A stretch of DNA of 64,000 nt from Symsagittifera roscoffensis (taxonomy: Eukaryota; Xenacoelomorpha; Acoela; Convolutidae). A program made the translations under genes and the position numbers. Each line of letters starts with the position of its first letter. Position 1 is the first letter of the stretch. The stretch lies in the NCBI RefSeq assembly GCF_963678635.1, contig NC_087065.1:30382252-30446251 (forward strand), given 5' to 3'. Below are positions 1 through 10,939 of the stretch, one piece after another. The notes beneath the pieces were generated by a model. It did not search any database. It had not been told where the DNA came from and was given only the letters and a program-made list of their open reading frames with translations.

Positions 1-1895
1 TCATTAACTGATCTTCGGGAGACAATTTTAGAGAAATTCCCTATCTTATTACTTCTTCTAAAAGTTTTGGGAAGCCTATTTTTCAAAATCTACTTGAAAA
101 GGCTGTAAAATTTTGCAGTTTGTCAAACAAAGTTTTCTAAAAACAGGAAAGTTTTTAAAACTGAAAAACAGACTAGAATATGTTTCACTACGCGCCAAGT
201 AGATATGAAGATTAGTTTTGATTAGTTTCCATTTTTAATTTTTCTCGTGAAAAATTTCAAACAGTTTTTAAAATGTGTTTTGATTTCTAAAATTAGAAAA
301 TTTTTCAAAACAATTCTAGAGCTGCGTTAGCATTTGAAATTTAATTTGCGTTCATCTGAACAAAAATTTCTTTCATTCGTATCAAATAGTTTCTGTACAA
401 TTTCGACATCACCAGCAAGTGGAAGATTTATACGTCGTATTGCAGAAAGATTTGTTCATGTCAAAAAATACAAAAGTGCAGTTTTTGTCCTTTTTTGTTA
501 ACGTTTCATTGAATAAATTTTATGACTTGATTTTTGTAGAATTTTGTTATCATCAGCACGTGTAAGATCTACTCCTCGTATTGCAGAGAAAACTGTTTCA
601 ATTATCACCGTGTCGCTGGAAAAATGAACTATTGTTGCAAAAAACGCTGGATATATGCGAAATAAACATACTGCCACTTTTATATACCTTGAGTTTTGAT
701 TTTACGTTCAATGCATTCGTATCGAATGTATTTTTTTTTGTACAAAATCGAACCACATACGCTTAAGTTTCTACTAATCACTAACTGATTTTCGGGAAAC
801 AATCCTACAGAAATTCCCTATCTTATTACTTCTTATAAAACTTTTGAAAAGCCTATTTTTCAAAATCTAATTGAAGAAGCTGTAAAATTTTGCAGTTTGT
901 CCAATAAAGTTTTTTAAAAACAGAAAAACTTTTAAATCTGCAAAAACAGACTAGAATAAGTTTCGCTACGCGCCAAGTAGATATGAAGATTAGTTTTGAA
1001 AAGTTACCATTTAGTTTTCTCGTGAAAAATTTCAAACAAATTTTAAAATGTGTTTTGACTTCTAAAATTAGAAAATTTTTCTAAACAATTCGAGAGCTGC
1101 GTTAGCATTTGAAATTTAATTTGAGTTCATCTGAACAAAAATTTCTTTCATTCGTTTCAAATAGTTTCTGTACAATTTTGACATCACCAGCAAGTGGAAG
1201 ATTTATACTTCGTATTGCAGAAAGATTTGTTCATGTCAAAAAATACAAAAACGCAGTTTTTGTCCATTTTTGTTAACGTTTCTCCTTTACTTTATTGAAT
1301 AAATTTTATGACTTGCTTTTTGTAGAAGTTTGATATCATCAGCACGTGTAAGATCTACTCTTCGTATTGCAGAGAAAATTGTTTCAATTATCGCCGTGTC
1401 GCTGGAAATTGAAGTATTGTAGAAAAAATGCTGGATATATACGAAATAAACATAGTTTCACTTTTCTAAACCTAGATTTTTGATTTCATGTTCAATGCAT
1501 TCGTATGGTACCCATTTTTGTGTACAAAAATGAACCGAATTCGCTCAAGTTTCTACTAATCACTCTTTGGTCTTCGGGAGACAATCTTACAAAAATTCCT
1601 TTTTTATACAATTTCTTATAAATTTTTTTGGAAGCCTATTTTACAGTTTCTTTTTGAAAAAGCCTTAAAATATCGCAAATTTGTCCCACAAAATTATTTT
1701 TATCTAGAAATATTTTTAAAACTGCAAAAAAAGACTTTTGAGTATGTTTCACTACGCGTCACGTAGATATGAAGTTCAGTTTTTGAAAAATTTCCATTTT
1801 CAATTTTTTTCGTGAGAAATTTCAAACAATGTTTAAAATGTGTTTTGATTTTTAAAAATAGAAAAAATTTCAAAACAATTAATTCTAGATCTGCT
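1..1895. repeat. Tandem satellite, unit about 780 bp, 2.4 copies
   Basis: Three head-to-tail copies are visible by aligning the shared block ending in CTTCGGG (14-19, 791-796, 1573-1578), giving unit lengths of 777 and 782 bp. The third copy stops near 1895. Each unit also holds a degenerate internal duplication around the phrase CGTATTGCAGA (near 437/574, 1212/1359). The short reading frames here (581-766, 853-1035, 1700-1915) are not conserved between units, so I see no gene. The array may continue to the left of the window. Confidence 0.85.
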
Positions 1896-2327
1896 TTAGC
1901 ATTTTTAGCTATCAAATTTAGCTAACATAGTCAACCCCGGTTGCTAGCAAGAATGTTTAGACACTATTTTGAGAACAGAGATTGCAGAAGATTCGAAAAC
2001 AACAGTTTCGTTTTTCAAGTCGCATGAAAATCAGAAATCTTTTTTCCTTTGTAAACGAAACAAAAACAAGACTGCTCGTATCAGGGCGAAACCCTGAATT
2101 TTCCGACTGCATTTTAAGGTTTTATGGAGCAGTAATAACATAAAAGAAAAAACTAAATTAAAATTTTTTTTTCTAATTTTTGAAATTTTTTAATGAAAAT
2201 CATCCCCCCACACGCCATTTAAAGTACAAAAGGATAGATTTCTCTCCTTGTAACAAACCAATTATGGCAAATAAGCTTCTTTTAACCATTTTGGAACGAT
2301 TTCTAAGACGGATTAACTCTCCGCTTA

Positions 2328-2361
2328 CGCGTTAATAGCGCGAAATATATCGCGCGTTAAT
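2328..2361. repeat. Small hairpin bracketed by CGCGTTAAT direct repeats
   Basis: CGCGTTAAT occurs at 2328-2336 and 2353-2361. Between them GCGCGA (2338-2343) and TCGCGC (2350-2355) form a perfect 6-bp stem with loop AATATA. It is CpG-dense in an AT-rich neighbourhood. The rest of 1896-3040 contains no gene or repeat that I can recognise. Confidence 0.4.
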
Positions 2362-3097
2362 TGTCCCAAATTGACCAAAATGGCAATCTTTAAACCCCCG
2401 TAACTTTACAAAAAATGATCACAGGTGAAATATCTTTTCAAATTTGAGCTCAGGACAACAATACTTTTCGAATGATATAAAAAAATTCTGTCAAAAAAGG
2501 CTAGTTAAAAAGTCGAAATTTGTCTGAAGAAAAAAAAAACCCACCCCGAGCACAAATATTCCGTTACTTTCGTATCGAAAGTCGGAACAATAAGAAAACC
2601 TTTAGAGCTGTCGGTAAGTATGTACAACTTCTATGATAAAACAAGTAAGAGAATGAATTGAAATGTCTGCTCCTAAATTAACACGAGCAGTAGATTGATT
2701 GACCAGTGGTCGATTCTTGATGGTGTTGAATGGTATCTTATCAATAACGAAAGTGAAAATTTTAAAATCCTTATTTAAAAAATTTTGAATTCTGTATGAA
2801 CCCATTTCCCCTTTCATTGTTGGATGAGCAAAAATTACAAACTTCTCATAAACAAGTGTGTAATGAATAAAACAAAATAACGTATCTACAAATGAACTTG
2901 GTATGTACAGGTTTGTACAAAACGGGCAAATTTACAAAATGACAAAATTGTATCTAATAATAAAAACGATTTTTTATCTACAAATTGTTACATCTGGATG
3001 ATACAAAATACAATTCCACTGATCTATGATAGAATTTTGGTTTATTGAAAAAAACTTGAGAAAATTTTTGGTGTGTCTGGGAGTTTCATTCAATTTT

Positions 3098-3582
3098 TTA
3101 GCCAAGTGTTTCAAGTCTGTTTTTTAATTCTGCGTCAATTAATGATGACATTTCACTCACGCTGTATGCATTTTTCTCTCCGGCATGTGGTCTTGACTGA
3201 AACTGTTGCAGAAAATGTTCCATTGAGATAGAGAATTGGTTGAGGTTGGCTCTAGAGAAATAGACAGTGCTAATCCCGATATTATTGATTTGGAGGAAAA
3301 CCAAGTTAGCGTTGTCTCCGCTACTAGCGTGGGCCTCCAAGGCGAAAATGTTCATGGGCTTAAGAAATCTGATGGAGCAAAAAGTAAAACATGCAACTGG
3401 GGGAAAGCTGGCTGAGAAGCTGTTGTCGAAACTACGTCCGTCGGGTCAATAGAATACTTTTTGGATAGCTTATCCACAAATTTGCGTTCTCCATGAAATT
3501 GGGGCGGAAACCTGCTTAGATGAAGGTAGGAGAAGGTTCCTCCGTTGCACTTTCTTACTGGATAGTATCCTAATCCGCACAT
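3098..3582 (-). pseudogene. Minus-strand coding tract of unknown family, with poly(A) signal
   Basis: Two minus-strand frames adjoin: 3582-3352 (76 codons) and 3355-3098 (85 codons), overlapping by ATGA at 3355-3352. The second ends in a stop codon, and about 50 nt further on the minus strand carries AATAAA (plus 3041-3046, TTTATT), so this looks like the 3' end of a real transcription unit. The C-terminal part is polar and acidic/basic mixed and ends in ELKNRLETLG. I do not recognise the protein. It may be one gene broken by a single frameshift, or two exons. The minus-strand repeat family at 4190-8660 lies upstream in the same orientation and may be related, but I could not show this. No function is assigned. 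Confidence 0.35.
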
Positions 3583-4189
3583 CTAGCTACTGATGGTCCA
3601 GATATATTGCCATGTGAATCAGCGACCGCCAGTCCGCTTGACTAATATGAGTTGTCTGGGCGCTTTTCTCACCACCTGTAATAGTCAAGTCAAGGTTGTA
3701 AGATCTGATGGTATATCCTGGCAAAAAGAGGCATTGTTACGCAAAACGTCGGCGAAAGTTTTTTCAAATTTTGCACATCAACAAGGCATTGTTCTTGATT
3801 ATTTGTTTTACTGTTTTGAGAAGCGTACAACATCCTTGGTTCTTATCTTTTTAGGCACATCAACAAGGCACACCCCTCAGCTTTCCACATACTTTTCAGA
3901 TTTCGATCGTGAATATTTCAATTATGGCCGTGTTTGCGCATAATTTTTCTCAAATGAAAAATTCGTTGTTTCAATGTGATTTTTTGCTGAGAGATATTTT
4001 TGCACTAGTCGCTTAAAGTAATTTAGTAACGCAGTGGCTTGGATCTCTGTAGCTAATTAGTTCAAACCCTTTTAGCTTTTAAGTCTCAAGCAATTCATAA
4101 TTTCGGTTTGTTTCCTATTATAGCTGTAGTTTTTTAGATCATTTGTGACTTAAAGCAAAAACAAAACAATTTTGCCGTCCATTCGGTAA
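3583..4189. other. No supported gene
   Basis: A plus-strand open frame of 116 codons (3593-3943) starts with ATG but resembles nothing I know and has no conserved copy elsewhere in the window. The phrase CATCAACAAGGCA occurs twice (about 3776 and 3858). I do not call a gene here. Confidence 0.3.
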
Positions 4190-5915
4190 CTAAAAAAGTT
4201 GTACTATCCTAATTGGCGCAGCAGGTGCACCGATAGTCAACCGGCTCGTGACTTCCGTTTTCTGATCATTTTCTTCCTTGGAGCTGTCGGTCAATTCAAT
4301 GCCAAGATTACCCGTAATTTTGTCCTTCAGTGATCTGACGTGCTAAAACAGTGTTCTTGACATCATTACAATGTGGTGAACAATAATAAAGGGAAAAATA
4401 ACGAAGTAATAGGGCATTTTTGTCATTTACAGTTGCTTTTTTCGATCCGAGTTTGTCTTTTGGCTACCTTTTTCACAGTTTGTTTGTTGGCGCTTGGTAA
4501 TTCATCCTTGTTGCTTCGTTTGATTCCTTTTTGGGACAGATTGTGTCATCCGGCTCGATTTTGTATCAACTTGTTCTGCTGGTCTTCTTGCTGGTCCTGG
4601 TCCCTCTACTTCCTGACGCGTTTCGTATCGTAGTCCGTCACGCCGTCTGCCTTGTCGTTGTTCTCCTGGCTCTGGTAACAGGCGCGGTTATAGGTTGAAT
4701 AGCTGGACATAAACAAAATTAGTTCAAACAAGAGTAAAATTCATGCAGTTTCTTTAACTGATATCAAAAAAGCACATAGATTGAAGGATTCAAATCTAAT
4801 ATAAAACACACGCATCTTCATTTACTTTGGTCATCATAGAATTTATCCTTACGTATCATGATTGTCATAACCATCTTCTGCTCGAGTAGTGCTGGCTTTC
4901 ATCGTAAATGCCCGGAAAAACTCGCAATTCTTCAAAATGGGATCGAGCTTTCATTTCATGTTGAGCCCAGATCGTTATTTGGCTTTAATTCTCTCCCAGA
5001 ATGCGGGCAAAATCAATTGCTCTGTAATTCTTTAGCAATCGTTGATACCCTCCTAGCAACAAATCATGCCGATAAGTCTGTTCAGCTGCGCAATCCTCTT
5101 CTCGCATTGCATTTCAGCCAAAATGTTGTCCCATGTTGTTTTTGCGCCCTAACTTTATTCGCTTTCTGAAACTTTAGAAAAAAAACAAAGTAGTCGAAAT
5201 AAAAAAAAATTTGAAGTAGTGTTAGTGGAATTCCAATACTAGTCAATTCCAATACTCAAAAAAAAACATTGCAAGCTCTGCTAAAAGTAAGATCGAATTC
5301 TTAACCACTGTCAGTGAAATCTAAGATCAATTCTTAAAACCTTCCAGAAAAAACTAATAAAATTAATTTTTCAAGGCTTGATATCGCAATCAACTAAGCT
5401 TTGAAAAATGACTTAGTTCATTTTTTTGAAACATCCATTTAATTGCTTTAAGCTTAGAAGGAATGTTTAGCTAATCGAATGTTTGTTAGAAGAGGAACAA
5501 AAAAAAACGAACATAAACTTTTTAATGCTTAGAGCAAAATAAAAAAGAAATTCAAAGTCATGGTTATTTACAAATATAAAAAATTATCGGTGGTTTAGGT
5601 TGAGAAAAGATTGGATGACTACATGCGTTCAAAGAAATTTCGTAAGCAACAGCCAACAGCCAAGGTGTCAAGGTCGTTAAAGCAGAGAATCACGCATAAG
5701 GCCGTTCAAATTAGTTAAATCTGGGATCGGCTCCCGCACTGTTCCCATTCAATGCGTCCGCCAGAGGAACCAAAGTCCCCGCGCATAAATCAAGGGGACA
5801 GAAAGCTTCACATTTAATCATCTGTGGTGCTAAAAAAAGGTCCTATTTTCTGGTGGCATTTTAAGGAACAAGATTTGAACATCAGCCGACCCAACTCATT
5901 GTATGTGTTCCTAGG
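4190..5915 (-). mobile_element. Decayed repeat family D, copy 1
   Basis: This stretch aligns with 6991-8660 at an offset of about 2.67-2.84 kb and with 6430-6840. Shared landmarks are TTGGAGCTGTCNGTCAATTC (4276 and 6609), CGCTAAAAC (7010), GCGGGCAAAATCAATT (5003 and 7680) and GGGATCGGCTCCCGCACTG (5725 and 8560). Minus-strand reading gives long stretches of protein-like sequence broken by stops: a Gln/Asp/Lys-rich segment near 4700-4500 and a segment near 5170-4860 containing LLGGYQRLLKNYRA. The family is therefore probably a mobile element with coding sequence on the minus strand. I cannot assign it to a transposon class. Confidence 0.5.
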
Positions 5916-6429
5916 TTCGAGCAATACTTCCAAAGTTGCTTTAGACTCGATGACTAATAAGATGCCAATTATCTTACAATTTATTTACCTTTTTCGTTAT
6001 GCTGTAGCATCTAGCACCTCATTTTCACGGATTTTTTTTTCAGATATGAATTTAAAAAAATTGACCCCATATATGCGGCTGTCAAACTAACAACTATCAG
6101 CGGGTCTATCTAGTTGGCTTTTGAGATCCGTGGTAGGATTCCTCGATGGAAATACTAAGGCAACTTGTTGGCCAATAAACCAGTCTGACTCGATCCAAGT
6201 GCCAATTGCAGCATCAGGAACGCACTCTATCAGACTTTTTGCAGGCTTGATCTAACAAAAAATAAAAAAGAGGCAAAACTAGAAAGTATATTATAATGAC
6301 TTTAGTTAAATGGGGGAAATTCGGATTGTGGGAAACACCTCAACCTGGCTGTGATCCGTGATATCGCGAGCTGCCTAAAACCACGGCAAATCTATGCCAT
6401 TTTTTCGGAGAGCGTCTGTTTTTGGAATT
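5916..6429. other. No supported gene
   Basis: Unique-looking sequence between repeat-family D copies 1 and 2. I see no long conserved frame and no repeat. Confidence 0.3.
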
Positions 6430-6990
6430 CTTACTAGAAAAAGTTCCTTTTCTTCATTCGGTAACTCGGGCAGTTAATTGAGCTCTTTTTCCAGGTAAAG
6501 TGGATCTGGTCCTTGGGAAATTTTACCAATTTTACCATCCTAACGGATGCAGCTAGTGCACCCATGGGAAACTTGATTGTGACTTCCGAGTTGAGATCAT
6601 TTTCTGCCTTGGAGCTGTCTGTCAATTCGGTGCCAACAGTACATCTGACCTTGTCATTCAGTGATGTTCCCATTCACTGCGTCCACCAGAGGAACCAAAA
6701 TCCCCCCGCGCATAAACCAAGGGGACAGAGAACTTCACATTTAATTATCTGAGGTGCTAAAAAGATCCTATTTTCTGGTGGCATTTTACGGAACAAGATT
6801 TGAACATCAGCCGGCCCAACTCATTGTATGTGTTCTTGCTAGGTATTAATGCCTAGCAAGTTAATATTTGAATCCAGTGAAATCCCTGACAGCCACTTTT
6901 TTGCTGACAAAATACTCTACATATGAAAACACAATAGCTTGTGTCGGGGAATGTTCCCCTTCTCTCTCCCAGCATGCGGGCAAAATCAAT
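6430..6990 (-). mobile_element. Repeat family D, copy 2 (deleted and rearranged)
   Basis: Sequence matching copy 1 at about 4190-4335 (6530-6665) is joined directly, at GTTCCCATTCACTGCG, to sequence matching copy 1 at about 5742-5915. This removes about 1.4 kb of the middle. Further right, pieces that belong near 8137-8200 and 7668-7700 of copy 3 occur out of order (6900-7000). A minus-strand frame of 79 codons (6673-6434) contains TELTDSSKAENDLNSEVTI, and copy 1 has a diverged counterpart of this peptide. A perfect 9-bp inverted repeat with 8-nt loop lies at 6835-6860. Confidence 0.5.
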
Positions 6991-8660
6991 TGCTATGTAT
7001 CTACCACGCGCTAAAACTGTGTTGTTGATGAAATTACAAAGTGGTGGACAATTATCTAGAGAAGGCTAAGGAAATTGTTAGGACGTTTTAGTCATTTTTA
7101 ATTGGTTTTGTCAATCCGGTTTGGTATTTTGGCTACCTTAGCAAAATTTTTTCATTGGCAATAAGTAAATCATCATTGTTGCACCAGTTGATTATTTTTG
7201 CCCAAGATCTTTCCAAATCGGCTCGGTTTTGCTTTAAATTGTCTTTCTGGTCTTCTTGCTGGTCCTGGTTGCTCTGCTTTCTGACCCATTTCGTATAGTA
7301 GTCCTTCTCACTATCTGCTTTAGCGTTGTTCTCTTAGTTCTGCTAACAGGCGCGGTTATTGACTGAATAGTGGACTAAAACGAATAATTCGAACGTGAGT
7401 AAAAACCATGAATTTTTTAAACTGATGTCAAAAAAACACAAAAGTCGAAGAATTCAAATCTCATACAAAAAATGCACACATTTTCATTTACTTTGATCAT
7501 TGGAGATTTTATCACTACATATCACAAAATTCCTTTCAACATATGCACAAATAGTGCTTGGCACTCATCGTACGTGTCCAGAAAAACTTGTAATTCTTCT
7601 TAATGAGATCGAGTAGTTTTAGTTTTTTGTTGAGCCCAGACCGCTATCCGCTATCTGGCTCTAGCTCTCTCCCAGCATGCGGGCAAAATCAATTCCTGCA
7701 ACCTTTGAAACCCTGACAGCCACAAAACATGCCGGTAAGCGCGCGTTTGGCTTTGCACCCCCTTCTCGCATTTTTGTTCAGCTAAAATGGTGGACCATGT
7801 TTCTTCTCCGCTATAAATTTTTTCTCTTTGTAAACCTTACAGAAAATCAAAATACTCAAAATGAAAAAAAAAGAAGAAATTTGAAATATTGTTATTGGAA
7901 TACGCAAATTAGGCACATGCAATAGTGAAAAAAAAATATTGCAAGCTCTGCTAACAGTCAGATCAAATTCCTAACCACCGTCAGTGAAATTCAGGATCAA
8001 CTGTTAAAACATTGCAGATCAGTTTGCTGAAAATAACTCTTCAAGATGTGAAATTGGAATCAACTAAACGTTTCTTTTGTTTTATTTGAAACCTCAAGTT
8101 TAATGGTTTCAACTTGCAACTAACAAGAATTTTTTTGCTGAAAAAATACTCTACATATAAAAACACAATAGCTTGTGTCGGGGAATGTTCAACTAATCGA
8201 ATGTGTGCTAAAAATGGAACAAAAAAGAACTTAAAACCTTCTATGGCTTTAATAAAATCAGAAAAAAAGAAGGTCTTAAACCATGTTTTTTTTTGAAATG
8301 TACGAACACATCGGTGGGGTGATTAGGAATCAAACCACTGATTCCTTGCGCTTGAAGAGTTTTCGTAATCAACAGCCAACATACCAGGTTACGAAGTTAG
8401 ATGAACCTAGAACGTACAGAATTAAAAAATAAACGCGCAACTACAAGATTTTTCAACGGAAACATTTTGCAAAAAAATAATTACAAGAACCACGGTGTCA
8501 AGGTGGAGATTTCACAGAGGATCATGCGTACGGTCTTTTAAACTAGTAAAAGACTGGGATCGGCTCCCGCACTGTCCTCGCTCAAAAGTCCGCCAGAGAA
8601 ACCAAAGTTTCAGCTTCTAAATCAAGGGGACATTAAATTTTGCATTGATCTTGTGAGGTT
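6991..8660 (-). mobile_element. Repeat family D, copy 3
   Basis: Collinear with copy 1 (4335-5880) apart from small indels and an insertion of about 90 bp near 8400-8490. Minus-strand reading shows the same Gln/Lys/Asp-rich segment (near 7380-7240) interrupted by stops. It ends about 160 bp left of element A; 8661-8814 is unremarkable except for a T/C-rich run (8735-8810). Confidence 0.5.
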
Positions 8661-8818
8661 GCCGAAAAATATCCAACGGTCTCCATAACACTAGTCGGCT
8701 GAACACTGGGAGAAATTCCCGCTTTTAATGTTTCTATCTTTTTCGTTCTCTCTTTCCTTAGTTATGTCTCTCTTATTATCTTTTTTCTTAATTGTTTTCC
8801 TTATAGTCCTGAGCAAGT

Positions 8819-9231
8819 TGGAACCTGATCTAAACTACATTTTATAATTGGATAAATTGGATACTTTACCACTGTAAAATATTTAATATTAAATAATCAT
8901 AATCCATCTAACTAACAACCCACTTATTTGTAAGTGCTGAAATTACTTGTAATTTCAGCACCAGAGAGATTTGAATTTAACTTAGAAATTAGTTGCCTCT
9001 CCAAGAGAACTTCAGCAGTTGCAATAAGCCAGTATACTCTAGATCTATTGAGCCTAGCAGAGACTAGTTAAACACCCTGAGACTAGTAGATATAAGAGTA
9101 ATATTAGGATCGTCGGTATTAGACTAAGAAGTTGCACGAATCTATCGGGCCGAAAATAAGATAGCGTGACGAGCAGACGGTGTACCCTATCCGAAATTAC
9201 TCTATGAGTTAACCACATCGGTCCTAACTCA
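8819..9231 (+). repeat. 5' LTR of element A
   Basis: Begins TGGAACCTGATC and ends CCTAACTCA, 413 bp. It matches 27040-27447 almost base for base and matches element B and C LTRs more distantly. It is preceded by the target duplication AAGT. The terminal TG...CA is canonical. Near the end, AATAAG (about 9151) is a possible weak polyadenylation hexamer. The primer site starts two bases after the end. Confidence 0.92.
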
Positions 9232-9233
9232 TC

Positions 9234-9243
9234 TGGTGCGACC
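9234..9243 (+). promoter_or_regulatory. Primer binding site of element A
   Basis: TGGTGCGACC starts two bases after the LTR and is followed by a partly conserved extension containing CTCGAA. TGG is the complement of a tRNA 3' CCA end. The same site is in element C (TGGTGCGACC, minus strand at 38060-38051) and is altered in B (TGGTGTGAAC at 43450). The cognate tRNA should end in GGTCGCACCA. The tRNA-Arg-like sequence at 42706 does not match. Confidence 0.7.
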
Positions 9244-10477
9244 ATAAGTCTCGAATAAGACCTTAATAGCTTAGAATTAACCAAAAATAGATTAGAATTT
9301 AGACAAAACATATTCAAAATGTTACACGATAATAATTTAATTGAAATGTCTCTACGACTCAATAGATCAGAGCCGATATTCCGAACAATACTAGAACTAC
9401 CCGGTATTGGAAGAAGACCTCGGACAAGAGACGATATACGACTACATAGAAACTTACCATTTAGTTTTATGGTTGTACGACAAAAGCCAAAACAAACTTT
9501 TATATTTAGAATCTTATTAGCAATGAATTTAGATTTTCATTTACAAACATGAAATTTTGAAGTAAATCTTCAAGACCATTTCAGGCGCTAAACAACATTT
9601 TTAATGTTCAATAACGATTGATAAAAACATCTCAGATCATTTCCCTAATTTCTGCAGTATTATATAAAACATATTTGAAAAATATTTTTTGAAAATAAAA
9701 ATAAAAATTAGTAGCATGACAATAAATAGTTAGTAATAATAATTCATCTTGTTGTTCCAGTTTCATCACCTAAACACAACAGCAATTATAAGCTCACTAA
9801 CATCATTGAAAAACTAAATCTTTTTATTAAATAAATTTAAACCATTTAAAAATTAAAGTCACTTAATTTTAAAAATCAGATCATCAAGGCTTATCCTTGG
9901 ATCTTTATAAATTTTCCATTTCACTAAATTTAAAACCTGATCATCAAGGCCTATCCTTGGATCAAAAAGAACAATTTTGTTCTCCCCCACCCACTTAGCA
10001 AGTGTCTAACGACCTCAAACGTCGATTCACTATCCAACCTTTTCAAAAGACCCAGGACTAATAGAAATTTTTAAATAAGACTAACCATTCAAATTAAGCT
10101 AAATAGTGAAGAACTTCGGTTATTCATCCTTCACTTGAACCCTCCTCTTATCAGACCCAGGATAGATCTTAGACTTATTAGTTTAAAATAGTATCTAACG
10201 AACTGCTTGCGTTCTAATTATACCTGAACCTTGTGGATCGATTCACTATTCTCCAACCCTTGAACACAATCACTACCCCTAAGTAAGATTAAGTAAGTTA
10301 ACACCTTAACTTAGACTAGCCAGGAGAAAGTAAAAAATCATTCTCCGGAATCGATATACTTTTCTCTCCAACCCTGAACAAAAAGACCCAGGTTAAGCTA
10401 ACCAAAAAATCGTAAGGACTAACAGTCTAAAAAATGGAAATAACTAACAACTTCTTGCATCCCTCATCCTAAACCTT
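9244..10477 (+). promoter_or_regulatory. Long leader of element A with repeated hairpin motifs
   Basis: About 1.2 kb without a conserved frame. GATCATCAAGGCYTATCCTTGGATC occurs at 9879-9903 and 9939-9963, and it can fold on itself (AAGG with CCTT, GATC with GATC). AGAACAATTTTGTTCT (9968-9983) is a 7-bp stem with a 2-nt loop. GATTCACTAT recurs at about 10024 and 10240, and GACCCAGGA recurs at about 10050 and 10155. The same motifs are kept in elements B and C, so they are constrained. RNA packaging, dimerisation or translation control are possible roles, by inference only. A candidate splice donor lies at 10293. Confidence 0.6.
10291..10298 (+). promoter_or_regulatory. Candidate 5' splice donor in leader
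   Basis: AA|GTAAGT with GT at 10293-10294. In element C the aligned position is the full consensus AG|GTAAGT (minus strand, GT at plus 36944-36943). Element B has lost this region. It could pair with the conserved acceptor before ORF4 to make a spliced envelope-region mRNA. Confidence 0.45.
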
Positions 10478-10939
10478 ATGTCATTCAAAAATTTAGGAAA
10501 TAAACAAACAATCGTTTTACACAATTGTGAAATAAATAACCAAAAATACGATCTTGTAATCACTTCACATACACAAAAAGTTGGATACAATCGAACAAAA
10601 CGACAAACAATAAAAAGAAAAATTATAAACAAACAAAGACAAATCACAAGTAAAAGATTTTCAAAAAATAGAAACAAATTTTCTGAATCAGAAGCCAACA
10701 GTTTAGACGAACTATACAAATTAAAAGAATCAATAGATAAAAATTGTCCCATTCATGATCAATTATATTTTCCCGACTCAGAAACAACTTCAAATTCATC
10801 AAAAAGAGGAAAAAGAAGAATAAAAAAGCAATATAAACACAAACCAGTACACTTGTATAATTGGAATCAACCAATTAGACACATTGATAGTTATATATTA
10901 ACAGTCATCAAACAAAAAAATGAGCCACACTCAAAGTGA
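10478..10939 (+). CDS. ORF1, small basic protein of unknown function upstream of gag
   Basis: An ATG-started frame of 153 codons, intact in element A. The protein is very basic and polar: residues about 30-70 are rich in Lys, Arg and Gln (NRTKRQTIKRKIINKQRQ), which would suit nucleic-acid binding or nuclear targeting by inference. Element C encodes a diverged counterpart (36756-36526, minus; shared LGNKQTI, KYDLVIT and RFSK), which argues that it is a real gene of the element. Element B has lost it through a deletion. ORF1 overlaps the start of ORF2 by 20 nt (10920-10939). Gypsy elements do not normally encode a protein here, and I recognise no domain. Confidence 0.6.
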   Translation: MSFKNLGNKQTIVLHNCEINNQKYDLVITSHTQKVGYNRTKRQTIKRKIINKQRQITSKRFSKNRNKFSESEANSLDELYKLKESIDKNCPIHDQLYFPDSETTSNSSKRGKRRIKKQYKHKPVHLYNWNQPIRHIDSYILTVIKQKNEPHSK

